A DNA stretch of 64,000 nt, from NCBI GenBank assembly GCA_963971225.1, contig OZ020269.1:27507783-27571782 (forward strand), read 5' to 3'. The notes below the pieces were generated by a model that worked only from the letters and a program-made list of their open reading frames with translations, ran no database searches and was not told the DNA's origin. Positions 43,340 through 56,460 of this stretch are shown here, piece by piece. A program made the position numbers and the translations under genes. The stretch is from Melieria omissa. Its lineage: Eukaryota; Arthropoda; Insecta; Diptera; Ulidiidae. Within the stretch, counting starts at the first letter, position 1. Each line of letters begins with the position of its first letter.

Positions 43340-46305
43340 CTTTCTAAACATTGTTAAAAAGTTGTTTTTTTCAAAAATTTTGCGTCCTTTAATTTTAAAG
43401 TTATTTGCTAAGCCGTGAACTTAATTTTAAACTGGCATACTTTTAGGCGAACTGTTTACACTAACATCGAAGCTATGATTTCTGCTATCACTATTGATCT
43501 CCTTTTGAGTAGTAAAAAACTTACCTAATACTTATAAGCACGAAGTGGCAAAAATAAGATTTCTTTTGGGGTTTCGGAATAATTTGAGCCCAATACCATT
43601 TAAAACTTTGCTTACCACCCAAAATAATTGTACGAAACAGATATCTTGGAGTGATTTGAAGTGGAGTGGTGGAGTGGTTCGAATACCCAAAACGCCCCTT
43701 TGCGTGCAACACTGTAAGTGCGCACGCAATGAAATGTAGAAGCACACTTTTGCTATCATTGGCATTGTTTGTGTACATAAATAATGTAGAATATGTACAT
43801 TAAATGGTGTACAAACTGACATGTGTGTGTCGAAATGTGCCACCACTCCAACTGTCATGAGTGCTCACGCCTCCAATGTGCCTGCCCCGCCCCTTAATGC
43901 CAAGCCATGGCAATTCCCTCTCTCCACCAAGTTGACTAACAACCTGTTTCAACTTTGCCAATACGCCGGGGACTCAACACATACAAATCACACATCAAAT
44001 AAATTGTAAGAAAGAAACAAGAAGAAGAAGCATAAGGAAGTGTATCCAACGAAGTTTCACCCGCACACAATTTTCACTTTGGCTTTTATCCATTAAAACT
44101 TTTGGGGACTGAGCGCTGTTAAAGTCAACTCACACACACACACACAGACATAGAGAACGCGCACATACTTACACACATACAATGAAATAAATAGCAAGGT
44201 AGGAAAATCGAAAAATAAGATACGAAAAAGCAACACAAAGAATGAAGGCAGAGGAAAAAGTTGTATAGAAGAAAAGTCATCCTTTTCCATTTAAATGTGA
44301 AATGATATAAAAATACAACTTTGGCAAACAGCACAGGCACAACTAAATGATCTGTGGGGAATTGTTAAAAATGCGAAGATGATAAGAAAAGGTGGGCAGA
44401 GCGAGCAAAGGCGGCAAGAGTTGCTGTTGAGTTGAATGAGAATCTCAGTTGTGGGAGAGACGATTGAATAATGACAGTGCGGGAAGGGCGGGGGACAATG
44501 AAAACTTGAAAAAGCACGCAACAATTTGAGGCATATTTCAGAACAGCAACAACAACTAACAAAATCCCACAAGTAAACAAATGTCGATACTGTGACGAGG
44601 CAACAAAGCGCAGCGCAAACTTTAAGCACAACCAACCCAACCAACCAACCAACCAACCACCAGCGCAGTATTTACATATTTATCTATGTATTTGTGTGTG
44701 TGTGTGTTTGTAAATAACGTTGAATAGCATTTCCTCTTTGACGTGTAAATGTCATAAACGCAAAAGGCATTCAGACATACATACAGGCAACAACAAAAAC
44801 TGCAAAAATAAATGAAGAAAAAGTGGAGAAATGGTCGCTCGAGCACAATGAAATAAAATAAATGTTCATGGGAGGCGAACGAGTGCCCCTTCCCCAAGGG
44901 GGGGAAAATGGTGTAGGAAGGCGCTCAACGTATGCTAATACAGCAACAGTGAAGCAACAACAACAACAACGCTCTTAGCAGCAGCTACGACGAGCAGACA
45001 AGCAAATCAAAGCAACGAAATACGCGAATGGAACAGAAAATGCGAGGAACGGGCAGCGGCAACCAAATGAAAAATGAATTCATGAGCAGGCAAAAGCAAC
45101 AACAATAACAACAAGAACAGAAATAGCAAAGTCGTTGAATCAACAGCAGCGCACTTGCCACCTTACAACGCCCTCTTTTCGCGCTGCTTCACCTCACCCT
45201 TCTTCATTCCACCGTTCAGGTTCAGCCAAAAGCATAGAAAATGTACACAGACATGGCCACAAAAATGCATACAACTGAGAGCTGAGCTAGCAAAGAAGAA
45301 ATACAAATCGAAAAACCTACCTTCTCTCGTTGTGTGTTCCTACTTCGACCCCCCTTCACCTCGTCGCACTACTCAGAGTGCGCTGTGCACGGTGTGCTGC
45401 GTGAAATGTTGGGGATTCCCTTACGTAATCCACCAGCTGCTAATACACGCCACTCAGTCGTGGTAAATATACAACAACAATATCAACAACAACAACAACA
45501 TTAACAAAGCAAGCGCACAAACATACACCCACACACACACAGAGAGAAAGGCAACATGAAAAGTGTAAAACAAAGTACAAACAACAACAAATAGAATATA
45601 AAACAGACGCTTACAAAAACAACAACAACAACAAAAATAACAAAGTTTACAAAACCCCTCAGCACAACTAGAACAACAACAACAACAACGGCCACCAACG
45701 AAAAATGTAATGGCCTGAAAATAAAACTTGAACACACACACATAGACACAGACACAGACACAGACAGGCGCACAAGCGTCGTCATAAAATGAAATTCTCG
45801 CCGCCACAAAATGCCAACTGTGCTGTGCGGCCCTCCTTGCTTGCACCCACTGCCGCAGCTGTACAAGGCAGCAAATAACAGTTCATGCCATCGAAGGAAG
45901 ACCAACTAATGCCACCCACACACACACACACACACACACAAACAAACACTCATACTCACTGCCATCGACAGCGCCACCAACACAGCACATTTGTGCTCAA
46001 CGAATGCCGGCACGTTTGTCAGTTTCACTCTACGACTGTTCGTCTGTCCGTTCGTTTGTTCGTCTGTCGCTATGTCGTCGCTCAGTTTGTGGCAGCAACG
46101 CCGCAGTTGTTGCTTGTGTCGGCAATGGCGCGCACGTTGCCATTGCCTCTGCTGTTATTTTTGTTGTTGTTTTGTTGTTGTTGCTATGTATATCTATGTT
46201 TTCATGTGACTGTGTGCGTGTTTCACTTGAGCTGCAGATACTTTTGGCTTAACTTGTAGCTACAATTTGAATTTGAAATTGCAGCCAGTAATCAGGGCAG
46301 CGGCG
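43340..46305. other. Intergenic; many microsatellites; no gene supported
   Basis: Contains (CA)n at 44132-44146, 45531-45541 and 45918-45940, (CAAC)n at 44634-44658, (GT)n at 44694-44708, (CAA)n at 44955-44970, 45489-45500, 45618-45634 and 45674-45690, and GTTCGTCTGTC-type runs near 46036-46070. Frames of 100-134 codons follow these triplets. The density of CAA repeats resembles 30.7-33.2 kb, but no start/donor pair was found. Confidence 0.45.
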
Positions 46306-46307
46306 CG

Positions 46308-46404
46308 TACATACATACATACATACATACATACATACATACATACACACATACATACATACATACATACATACATACATACATACATACATACATACAT
46401 ACAT
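46308..46404. repeat. CATA tetranucleotide microsatellite
   Basis: About 24 units of ACAT with one ACACAC interruption near 46346. It makes open frames of Tyr/Ile/His/Thr in both directions, which are artefacts. Confidence 0.97.
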
Positions 46405-47750
46405 CGGGTAAGGCGTTGCCGTGCAGCCGGCTTTGGGGTCGAACGCTGCTGCACTCGTTTGCTAGTGTATGTATGTACCTGTTATTGTTATTGTTGTTGC
46501 TTGAAAAGTTGCTGCCAAAGCCTTCCCAATCTGCACGCCAAGACGCAAACGCCCACACATAGCGCAAGGCAAAGCGTTCCATTGCAGTTGCAGTGCCTTT
46601 GGTTATTTGAAATTTGTGTGCAACGCCAACTGACAGCCAAATAGATAGACAGACAAATATATATACCTGTGTGTGAGTGTGTGTTTGACTTGAGTGCGCG
46701 CACTTGGCCAGTCGCTGCGGCCATTGGTTACAAGTGCAGCATGGCAACTTGTACCTTGGTGCGCTGCCTCTTCCTTCCCCCACTCAGCTCCACTCTTACC
46801 TCGAAGCCGCACCCCATGGCCCCGTGCTGGCATTAGTTTTATTGCATTGTGCGCTGCGAGCTGATGTTGCTTTATGTTTTATGCTGTTTTTGTTGTTGTT
46901 ATTGCAAAGAACTTGCAAGTTGCGCCACACTCACCGTTGCCAGTCGAGCGAACGTGGGCGCAATGCCTGCAACACGCATTGCTGCTGTTGCTGTCGTCTC
47001 ACTGCTTCGCCGCCACATCGTCACTTTAAATTTATTATGCTGTTTTTCTAGCGGAGAACTGCATTTTTTGCTTTATTTGCCTCTCAACTAGCTGCAAAAT
47101 TTGCATAGCACCCGCCGCACCCCTCTTGCTCTCGTTTGCGTTTTAGCGCTGCTTCTACGTCTGCAACGTTCTTATCGTTCTTCGTTAGTTGACGTAACTT
47201 ACGTTCAGTTTATTTTCATTTGATTCTTTTGCCTTAATTTTCCATCTACAAAACTTTTGACATTTTAATTTGCAAATTTCTGTTTTTCTTTTCAACTAAA
47301 GCAATTTTTCTCTTTGGCAATTTGCAATCTTATTCTTAGAGTTTCTTTGAAAAAGAAAATTTACATTCAATATTTTGCAGTTTATACGAAAAAAATAATA
47401 CCAGACTTCTACTAATAAATTTATACTAGATTCATGCTGCATGAAAAACCCTAATCGATTTCAATTTCATGTCCTGTTGTCAGGAATTTCATTATGGAAT
47501 TCCTGTTAACCTTTTTAAATGTGCCGGTCAAGGCAAAACGAAGCAGGAAAGTCCACTGTAGGATTTAGAAATTGTTTAGGTTACAGAATATTTGGCGGGT
47601 TTTTTTGTAGAAAAGCTAATACTTTCTGTTTAAGTCTTAAAAAAACAATTTTACTATTACTAATGTGCAGAGAGTATCTAGAAACACTCATGAAAATTTA
47701 TAGGAATTGGCCTTTGTACCCTGGTTTGCATTGCAAGTAATGACTGTCCG
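46405..47750. other. Intergenic, no gene recognised
   Basis: Short GTT/TGC repeats at 46480-46500, 46890 and 46980. The rest is mixed then AT-rich. The 73-codon frame at 47519 is unsupported. Confidence 0.4.
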
Positions 47751-47754
47751 CTTT

Positions 47755-48110
47755 CGCCATACCAGAAGAGAGCCGTTTCTATGAAACACGCCTCTGCAGC
47801 TTCAAAGCTCGGAGACAAGACCAGACAGTGACCTCTTGCTGCTAGGTCTGCAGTTGTCCTAAAAAGCTTCCCATAGGCTCTGGATCTCAGCCAGCCAGAG
47901 CATTGCTTTTGTAAAGAACATTCGATAACTTAAGGCCCAGGAGCTCCAACTCCCAAAAAACTATATTGCCTAGAATCACATACCTATACCATCCGAAAGC
48001 TGGACACTAACATATAAAGTGAGTCGAAGCTTCGTTGTTCTCAAGGCACGGGTCACTGTGTTAGGAAAATCGAAGTGAGTGCAGCCTTGTGCTCAAATAA
48101 GCTGCAGCCA
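47755..48110 (-). mobile_element. LINE C-terminal fragment (decayed)
   Basis: On the minus strand about 48070-47930 reads SDPCLENNEASTHFIC, a stop, CPAFGWYRYVILGNIVFWEL and ELLGLKLSNVLYKS. This fits a cysteine-histidine knuckle followed by the LG-x-x-x-F, KL-x-x-x-L pattern of insect LINE ORF2 C-termini. Internal stops are present. The sequence to 47755 may belong to the same element. Confidence 0.55.
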
Positions 48111-48840
48111 GCCGCTGGCTCCGGTCCTGAAACAGCCCATAGATCCAACCTTCGCCTCCGAAAGTTTTATGTCGTCAGTGTCCGGATAGCTAGTTCCAGC
48201 ACCAGAGCCGAAGTCTATCAGTGACTCATTCAACTGCCGAGTCAGACCTGAAGCCTCTTCCGTAGTTGTTCGTCCAATGCAATCGATGGGGAATGACGGT
48301 TTGATATATTCGGTGAGATATATATATTAGCATCAATGGCTCCCCTTCCCCTCGCAATTGGAAGATAGTGAGTTCTGTTAGAAGGCATTCAAAGGAATTG
48401 GATATAATTTAGTCATTTATGGATGACTAATTGGAAAATATTTAGTTATTCAAGAATACCAAAATTAATGCTGATTGTAATTATGAGTTGTGGAATGTAT
48501 TTAATGTAAAAAAATATTTTTATTGAAATGACATGATTTTAAACTTTAATGAAAGCATTTAGCATTTAATAAAAGTAATTAAAGTATATTTAGTAATATT
48601 TACCTATTAGATATTAATCACAGTAGCAATATTAGTAGCATTAATTTGATTTACAAGAGAACTTACGATTGGAACCACTAATAATTAAAATGAAATTGAA
48701 TTATATTTAGTTATTTATTTAATTCTTACATATTAATATTATTTATTTATTTATTTAGTTGACCTTGATTAAATGTAATTTTAAGTTCTTGATGCAATAA
48801 AATTATGATTCGAATCGTCACAATTAATAACCGGATAGAA
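48111..48840. other. AT-rich left flank of the TTGAA array
   Basis: 48.4-48.83 kb has scattered TTAAT, TTAGT and (TTTA)n runs (48744-48760). No gene was seen. It may be very old simple-repeat DNA. Confidence 0.4.
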
Positions 48841-48865
48841 TTTTATTCAATTGAATTGATTTGAT

Positions 48866-50200
48866 ATGAATTGAATTGAATTGAATTGAATTGAATTGAA
48901 TTGAATTGAAATGAAATGAATTGAATTGAATTGAATTGAATTGAATTGAATTGAATTGAATTGAATTGAATTGAATTGAATTGAATTGAATTGAATCGAA
49001 TTGAATTGAATTGAATTGAATTGAATTGAATTGAATTGAATTGAATTGAATTGAATTGAATTGAATTGAATTGAATTGAATTGAATTGAATTGAATTGAA
49101 TTGAATTGAATTGAATTGAATTGAATTGAATTGAATTGAATTGAATTGAATTGAATTGAATTGAATTGAATTGAATTGAATTGAATTGAATTGAATTGAA
49201 TTGAATTCAATTGAATTGAATTGAATTGAATTGAATTGAAATGAAATGAATTGAATTGAATTGAATTGAATTGAATTGAATTGAATTGAATTGAATTGAA
49301 TTGAATTGAATTGAATTGAATTGAATTGAATTGAATTGAATTGAATTGAATTGAATTGAATCGAATTGAATTGAATTGAATTGAATTGAATTGAATTGAA
49401 TTGAATTGAATTGAATTGAATTGAATTGAATTGAATTGAATTGAATTGAATTGAATTGAATTGAATTGAATTGAATTGAATTGAATTGAATTGAATTGAA
49501 TTGAATTGAATTGAATTGAATTGAATTGAATTGAATTGAATTGAATTGAATTGAATTGAATTGAATTGAATTGAATTGAATTGAATTGAATTGAATTGAA
49601 TTGAATTGAATTGAATTGAATTGAATTGAATTGAATTGAATTGAATTGAATTGAATTGAATTGAATTGAATTGAATTGAATTGAATTGAATTGAATTGAA
49701 TTGAATTGAAATGAATTGAATTGAATTGAATTGAATTGAATTGAATTGAATTGAATTGAATTGAATTGAATTGAATTGAATTGAATTGAATTGAATTGAA
49801 TTGAATTGAATTGAATTGAATTGAATTGAATTGAATTGAATTGAATTGAATTGAATTGAATTGAATTGAATTGAATTGAATTGAATTGAATTGAATTGAA
49901 TTGAATTGAATTGAATTGAATTGAATTGAATTGAATTGAATTGAATTGAATTGAATTGAATTGAATTGAATTGAATTGAATTGAATTGAATTGAATTGAA
50001 TTGAATTGAATTGAATTGAATTGAATTGAATTGAATTGAATTGAATTGAATTGAATTGAATTGAATTGAATTGAATTGAATTGAATTGAATTGAATTGAA
50101 TTGAATTGAATTGAATTGAATTGAATTGAATTGAATTGAATTGAATTGAATTGAATTGAATTGAATTGAATTGAATTGAATTGACTTGAACTGAATTGAA
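48866..50200. repeat. TTGAA pentanucleotide satellite, about 1.33 kb
   Basis: About 265 units of TTGAA. Deviations are few: ATGAAATGAA pairs at 48911 and 49241, TCGAA at 48996 and 49361, TTCAA at 49206, ATGAA at 49711, and ACTTGAACTG at the right edge. The Asn-Ser-Ile-Gln-Phe reading on the minus strand is a by-product. The right two thirds are almost free of variants. Confidence 0.97.
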
Positions 50201-52264
50201 TAGGTAGAAATTTATAGCAATGTTAAAAAATGTCTGTTATTATTTCATAATTAAGTGTTAATTACTCATTTTAAATTTAATTGCTTTTGTTATTATTACT
50301 GTGTAAACAATTATTATAATAATTATTGTCTTAAATTTTGTATAAACTTAATTCAATTAAATGTTGTTATTGTTTTTAGTAGTAAATTGCCTTTGATTGA
50401 AAAGACCTTTAACTTAAAACAAACTCGATTGTTTTCTATTGATTGTTGTGCATACAAAAAATCTCTTTAAATATTTATAATCAAAATGAAATGTCCAGCA
50501 AACAGCCAATTAAATTTAAAATATACCTTTTTAATATTTATAATCAAACTAAACAGCGAAGTAAACGGCCAATTAAATTTGCTGCACTCACTTCCAACTC
50601 AAGCAACCGAAATAAATCGTAAAATGTTTCTAATCCGGCGAGACTAAGAAATGCTTTTGCAACTTCAAACACAGCAAAGCGTTCGTTCCTTTCACTGACC
50701 AACAACAACAAGAAACCGCCGCAACAACAACAACAAGCAATGGTGTGGTAAACACGAAGCGGCCAAAAATAGTTCGGTGAGGGCACCGCACACATTCCAC
50801 GCCTCAAATGAAACAAGTGCAAACAGCCCCCCCCCTCCACCGCCCCGCTCCCTTCACTCTACTCGGTATCGCATAGCAGCAACAGCATAGCTCAACAGCG
50901 GCCCGACTATGCCAAATATAAACGAAAAAGGTCAGGTCAGACGGAAAGCAAAACACAGATTCGACTAAAGCGAAAGCAAAATAAGAGCAAAACCTAAAGA
51001 CAAAAACAACAACAAAAACAAAACGAAAAACCAAAATGAAAAGCAAATAAATTCGCGCGCTGTGTAAAACGTAGAAAGAGGAGAAACGAGAAAAAATTGC
51101 AAAAAGTGGTAAAACGACAGCATTTGCCATTTCTTTGCACATTTTCCGCACGCGCTCACTCGCCCACCGCGACGTTTTTAATAAACAGCAACGCAGCGCA
51201 AACAGCAGAAATTTGCAAAGAATGAAGAGCGCACGAAATGAAATTCGCCGAATAGGGCAGCGTGGAGAAGTGCGCGGCCGACGCGGGCCGAATGCGAAAT
51301 AAAAGTGAAAAAGCGCCACCCGTGCCACGGCCGGCCAGTCGTTGCAGCCGCCACGCGAGGGCTTCCCCAAAATGCTAAAGTTTTAATGTCGCCGCTGCTG
51401 CGCCCACTTTCGCCTTGCGAGCGCCTCGCAAAATGAAAACGATTCATTTTTCAATGTGTGTGTTGGGTGTGCGCCGAGTTGAAGCGAGGTGCGATGGTGC
51501 CGCCGCACACCGGGTCGTATGAGCAACATGTAAATGCCTCTGTGGCGGGGAATCACCCAACCAACGACTACGTCACCAAACCAACACGCTAACTGGTGTG
51601 CGACACGGCGCACAAGCAACGCACACACCCGCCCCGCCTTCCATCTCCTCTGAGAAAAAATAAACAAAGTGGAAATAAGAAAGTGGAAAGTGGGTGGTGT
51701 CGCGCTTTGTGCGCGCGAAGTGGCGCAAAGTTTACAGACCCACTGCGCTGCGCAGTGGAAGCTCAAGTTGAAGCAACACGAACAACAACAACGTGGAGCA
51801 CAATTGTTATGCCACCAGCGCCACGCACTCTGCCCCTGGGCGCGCCCCAGGCTTGGCGAGCGATTTTGTGGCGATGACGCTGCCAACGACAACGACCATG
51901 AAAGGCCATTTGCCTTGCGCCTTTGTGCATATATGTATGTAGTGGTGTACACAACTACATGCACACATTCACATAGATGTTATATGCGTGTGTAGCTATG
52001 TGTATCAAGGATACGCAAATACAATTTCCTCACTCAGGGCGCCGTCTTGTGGGTAGCTGGCCCGACTATCTGTGTTTATATATATTTATATATATATGTA
52101 TCTATATGTGCGTGTTGGCTTGTGTGTATCCCTCTGTCTCCAAGTGGGCAGCAATGGCGCGAGCACATTTTTATAGCTATTTGCAGACACACACACACAT
52201 GCAAGCGTACACATCGGTGTTTCGGTGCATTAGTATTCTACTGACATTCTAAATAGTTCGAGAC
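50201..52264. other. Intergenic; small tandem duplication; no gene supported
   Basis: A 64-bp duplication with AATATTTATAATCAAA and GGCCAATTAAATTTG lies at 50468-50580. 50.6-52.2 kb is GC-richer with CAACAA runs. Minus-strand frames of 188 and 193 codons (50804-51964) are Cys/Arg/Phe-rich without domains and lack credible starts. A regulatory or UTR role is possible but not shown. Confidence 0.4.
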
Positions 52265-54170
52265 ACACGGCAATGCACAGTGTAACGTTTCGTTATAAGT
52301 GCTGGTGAAAAAACTTTTTTTAAGTATTAAAAAATCAATAACATGTTAATAAAAATAAAATAATAAAATAAAATAAACAAATAATGTGTTTGAAAGTACT
52401 AAAACTAAAAAGAGATACAAACTAAAAATGTATCTAAGGAATAATACAAACAATTTTTTTTATTAAAACATAAATTATGAAGTAACTACTGCAAAGCAAT
52501 TAAAAGTACTAAAAACTACAACTGTTCAAAATTGTAAACTAAAAAATATAAATATAAAAAATAAATATTAAATAATAACGCAAAAGTAATAAAAACAATT
52601 TGTATCCAAAATACAATAAAACTTATGTTTAAATTCATAATGAAAACAAAATATAAACTAATACAAAAATATGATTAAATTACATAAAAATTAATAAAAA
52701 ATTTTGAATTGTTCAAAAAAAATAAATAATAATTTTTTTATTTTTGTCACAAAAAAACTAAATCCAAATAATTCAATTAAATACAAAAAATTATTTTATT
52801 AAAAAACAATTAAAATTTTAAATAAAAATATAATTAGTTTCTACAAAAAAAAAATTATGCATTACAAAAATGAACATAAAAAATAACGTAAAAGTAATAA
52901 AAACACAATAAAAATAATTTTTCAATTCATAATGGAAAACAAGTATAAACTAATAAAAAATACAGTTAAATTAAAAAATATAAATTAAAAATTTTGAAAC
53001 AGTTCACATAAAATAAATATACAAATTTTAATTTTTTTCATGAAAAAATTTAAATAAAAATAATTTTAATAGAATCATACTTAGTGTGTAGTTTTTTATT
53101 ATTTATATATTTCATTTTTAATACAGATTAGAATATTGTTTTTTAATATCAAATATATGTTTTTTAATAGCAAAAACAATGAAAACAGAAAAAACTGTAT
53201 TTCTGTCACAAAAAAAAAATTTAAATACTAATTAATAAATTAAACAAATAAGAAATAATTTTAATCAAAAAGCATAAAAACTAAAACGAACTGAACAGTT
53301 TTTATCTAATTTTTTTAATTTTAATTTAATTTTTTTTTTTTTGTTTTTGCTGCAAATATTTTATTAATTTAAAAATTATTTAGATACTAATAAATAAATT
53401 TAAAAAATAAGAAATAATTTTAATCAAAACGCATAAAAACTAAAACTAAATAGTTTATATCAAATTTTTTTATATTTAATTTTAGTTTTTTTATTTTTAC
53501 TGCAAATATTTTATTAATCTATATTTATTATTTTATTATTTTTCAATTATATTTACTATTTTTGTTAACATTTACATTTTCTTTAATTAAAATTAGTTTT
53601 ATTTAGTTTATACACAAAAATTGTATTATTATTAAATAAAATTAATTTTATTATTTTGAAGTAATTTTTTTTATAAAATTTTTATAAGTTTTAGTCATAA
53701 TTTAATAATTTTTGAACTTTCTCAATACATAAATAATTTTTTATTAAAAAGTAAATATTAAACTTAAAAAAATATTTTCGATTTATAATAAAACATAATT
53801 AGTTTTTATTACAAAAAATATTTAAGAAATTGTTGCTTATAATACTTTTTTAAATATTAATTTTATTGTAAACTAAAAAATTAAAAAAAAAATAAGCTTA
53901 GTTACTAAAAACAAATTACATATAAAAAAATTACATAAAAATAAAAAAAAACATTTTTAAAATGAAATAATAAAAAATATAATAAAAATTGTACAAAATT
54001 AATAAATATGTATCTATATGGTATAAAATAATGTGGATTAAGTAATAAAAATTAATAAAAATACTGAAGAAAATTTTTTTAATAGAAAGTATTCAAAACA
54101 TAATATAAAAAAAATAGATTTAAAATAATTAATCATAACATAATTTTTTTATATAACCAATTTACTTGTG
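52265..54170. repeat. Very AT-rich block with internal tandem duplications
   Basis: About 1.9 kb composed almost entirely of A and T runs (AATAAAAATAAAAT type). Two tandem structures are visible. AATAACGCAAAAGTAATAAA at about 52574 recurs as AATAACGTAAAAGTAATAAA at about 52882 (period about 308 bp). AAGAAATAATTTTAATCAAA at about 53250 recurs at 53409 (period about 159 bp). Borders with normal-composition DNA are sharp. Confidence 0.85.
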
Positions 54171-54534
54171 GCTTCGCTCCTGAGTGTCCTTTGAAACGTG
54201 TCAAATGAACTAAAATGTTTTCCGCTCTTTTTTTAATTGTTTATGAAATCCTTGTGTCCCAGAGTGACTTTGTCAAACGGCTAAAGGCGCCAAGTGTGCG
54301 CAGTCAGAGCAACGCTTCAGCCTTTCACTTGCACCTACTCACACACACATACAAACACTCATTCCAACACACACACATACATACATGCTCGTGGCTCTTC
54401 AGCAGTCACTTACATGTGCGCTTGCTTCAACCCTTTTCCAACCAGAACTTTACTCGTTTCCGTATTTCCTGCCACTGGCGTTGCGCTCCATTGATATTTT
54501 TTAGTTGTTGCGCTGGTTGTAGTTTAGTATCTTC

Positions 54535-54577
<43 letters not shown>

Positions 54578-56300
54578 GCTCTCATGCGTTTACTTACCAA
54601 TGGAACTTTGCTGTCCTGTACGGCACTAAAAAAACTAACAGCGGTCACTTTGAACGAGAGGGGGAAAAGGGCGCCGACATGCTAAGCTATGTGCAATACA
54701 TACTTTGAAATGTAAAAGGTTACTTTATTACATTTTTGCGCGGCACTGCGCTTCTAAGTAATGCAAAACAACAACGACCAGCTGCAACAGACAAAGGACA
54801 CAAGTTTCCCGAAGCGGCCTGGCAACGGTTCAAGAGCACTGTTTGCCTTTTTAAAGGAACATGTACAACAACAACAACAAATGGAACAATGAGGTTACGC
54901 AAAATACAGCAATGTTTACCTTTCAATTGGCGCTTTTGTTCGCCGGCCTACGCGTAGGTGGCACAGTCGCTGAAGTGTTTTTTTTTTTTCTGGCGCGCAC
55001 ATTTTCAGCAAAACTTGGCCAAAGGCGGTCAAGGGTTGTGCGCGTGGCAGAAGTAACCGTGGGGGGGGAGACCGAAGTGAGACCAGTCTTTATGCCTATG
55101 GGTTACATTTGCTGGCTGTGTTATTGCATTTTGTGGCGTTTTGCTTCCGCGCGTGTTGCTCTAACATTTACTTTTACTAACTTTCTGTTTAACTGTTTTT
55201 TGGCATTTAAGCTTAGGCGAAAAATTGCTAATGACTAATTACTACATGAATTTCTGTTGCTCGATTGTTGGCCAAAACTGGGAATATTCACTTCAATGAT
55301 TCACTGAGTAAACTTCCATTGAACTTTTTGTGCACTATTCCACACTTATCTCCTCACTTGAGTCAAGATTCGATTGTAGATGTGACTGAACACAACTATT
55401 CACATTTCTGTTCACACTCGAACGCTTCGTTCGTGGCTGCGGATGTCAGCGGGCAATTCACTCGCCATATTGCACACTTTATTCGCACTTCATGGTTCGC
55501 GCTGATTGCAAAAGTTTGTACTATGCATGTATAGGTGCACAGAGTAGCGTTGGACAATTTCGATAATTAAATTAAAAACGCAACGTTTGACGTCAAAATC
55601 GCGTAATCTATTCGAGGGGTTCATAAAACGCTAAAACACAACGCACACACTTACATATTAATGTTTTTGCACATGGTTGGTGCACTATCAGCTACAGCAA
55701 CAACAACAACAACAATAACGGCAACAATATAAAATTATAAAAATAAAAGCAACAAATAAATGACGTTAGCTGCTGCCGAAGCGCCGGTCACGCGCAGCTG
55801 TGCCGCATTTGTTGGCAGGTCCGGTACACCATCGCCGCACTGGTTGTTATTGTCGTTATTGTTAGTTTGATTGTTGTTGTTATTGTTATTGTTATTGTTA
55901 TTGGCATACATGCTGACCGCATTCAGCAATGAACCGCGCAGCCAAAGGTTATCGCGGGTGCTTGTCAGCCGGCCAGTCAGTCAGTCGCTCGCTCATTCAG
56001 TTAGGCAGCGGCGGCACACCAGTTGACGACGCGCCTGTGGCTGTGGTTGGAGGCAACAGACAGTCGCTGCACACAGACCATTTGTGGCGACTAATTTCAT
56101 TTAATTTGATTAAGTGTTTGTGTTTATGAATTTATTTTTAGTACCTAATTTTGTATAAAATGTTCATCTAATTTTAATCTCACTTGTTATTTTGAATGCT
56201 GACAACTTTAATTGTCTGTCAACAATAACTGTCAACAAAATGTGAGGTGTTGTCCCAGACCTAGTCCCAGTTCTAATCTTAAAACCAATACAAAGGCAAC
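54171..56300. other. Intergenic; GTT and CAA runs; no gene supported
   Basis: (GTT)n at 54535-54578, (CA)n near 54338-54380, (CAA)n at 55697-55714 and (TTATTG)n at 55848-55902. Frames up to 156 codons contain these repeats and lack known domains. Confidence 0.4.
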
Positions 56301-56328
56301 TAAGACTGAGTGGTACCACTTAGTCTTA
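56301..56328. repeat. 28-bp near-palindrome at the left edge of the hexanucleotide array
   Basis: TAAGACTGAGTGGTACCACT followed by TAGTCTTA is palindromic except for one mismatched pair, centred on GGTACC at about 56314. The right arm runs straight into the GTCTTA repeats, while the left arm carries the opposite-strand unit TAAGAC once. Confidence 0.85.
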
Positions 56329-56411
56329 ATCTTAGTCTTAGTCTTAGTCTTAGTCTTAGTCTTAGTCTTAGTCTTAGTCTTAGTCTTTATTCTTTATTCT
56401 TTATTCTTTAT
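56320..56411. repeat. Short GTCTTA array followed by TTCTTTA repeat
   Basis: About 10 units of GTCTTA (56329-56384, first unit variant TAATCTTAG), then four units of TTCTTTA-type 7-bp repeat to 56411. A 49-bp unique spacer (56412-56460) separates this from the main array. Confidence 0.93.
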
Positions 56412-56460
56412 TTAAAAATAGCCTAGAATTAATTAACAATTCATACAGACTAACTGATTA

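Noticed and set aside
45454..45905. 130-134 codon Val/Cys/Phe-rich minus frames
   Set aside because: Produced by CAA and CA repeats read on the opposite strand.
48824..49210. 128-codon Asn-Ser-Ile-Gln-Phe polymer on the minus strand
   Set aside because: Reading of the TTGAA satellite.
50804..51964. Minus-strand frames of 188 and 193 codons
   Set aside because: Cys/Arg/Phe-rich, overlapping other frames, no recognised domain or credible start; likely GC-richer non-coding DNA.
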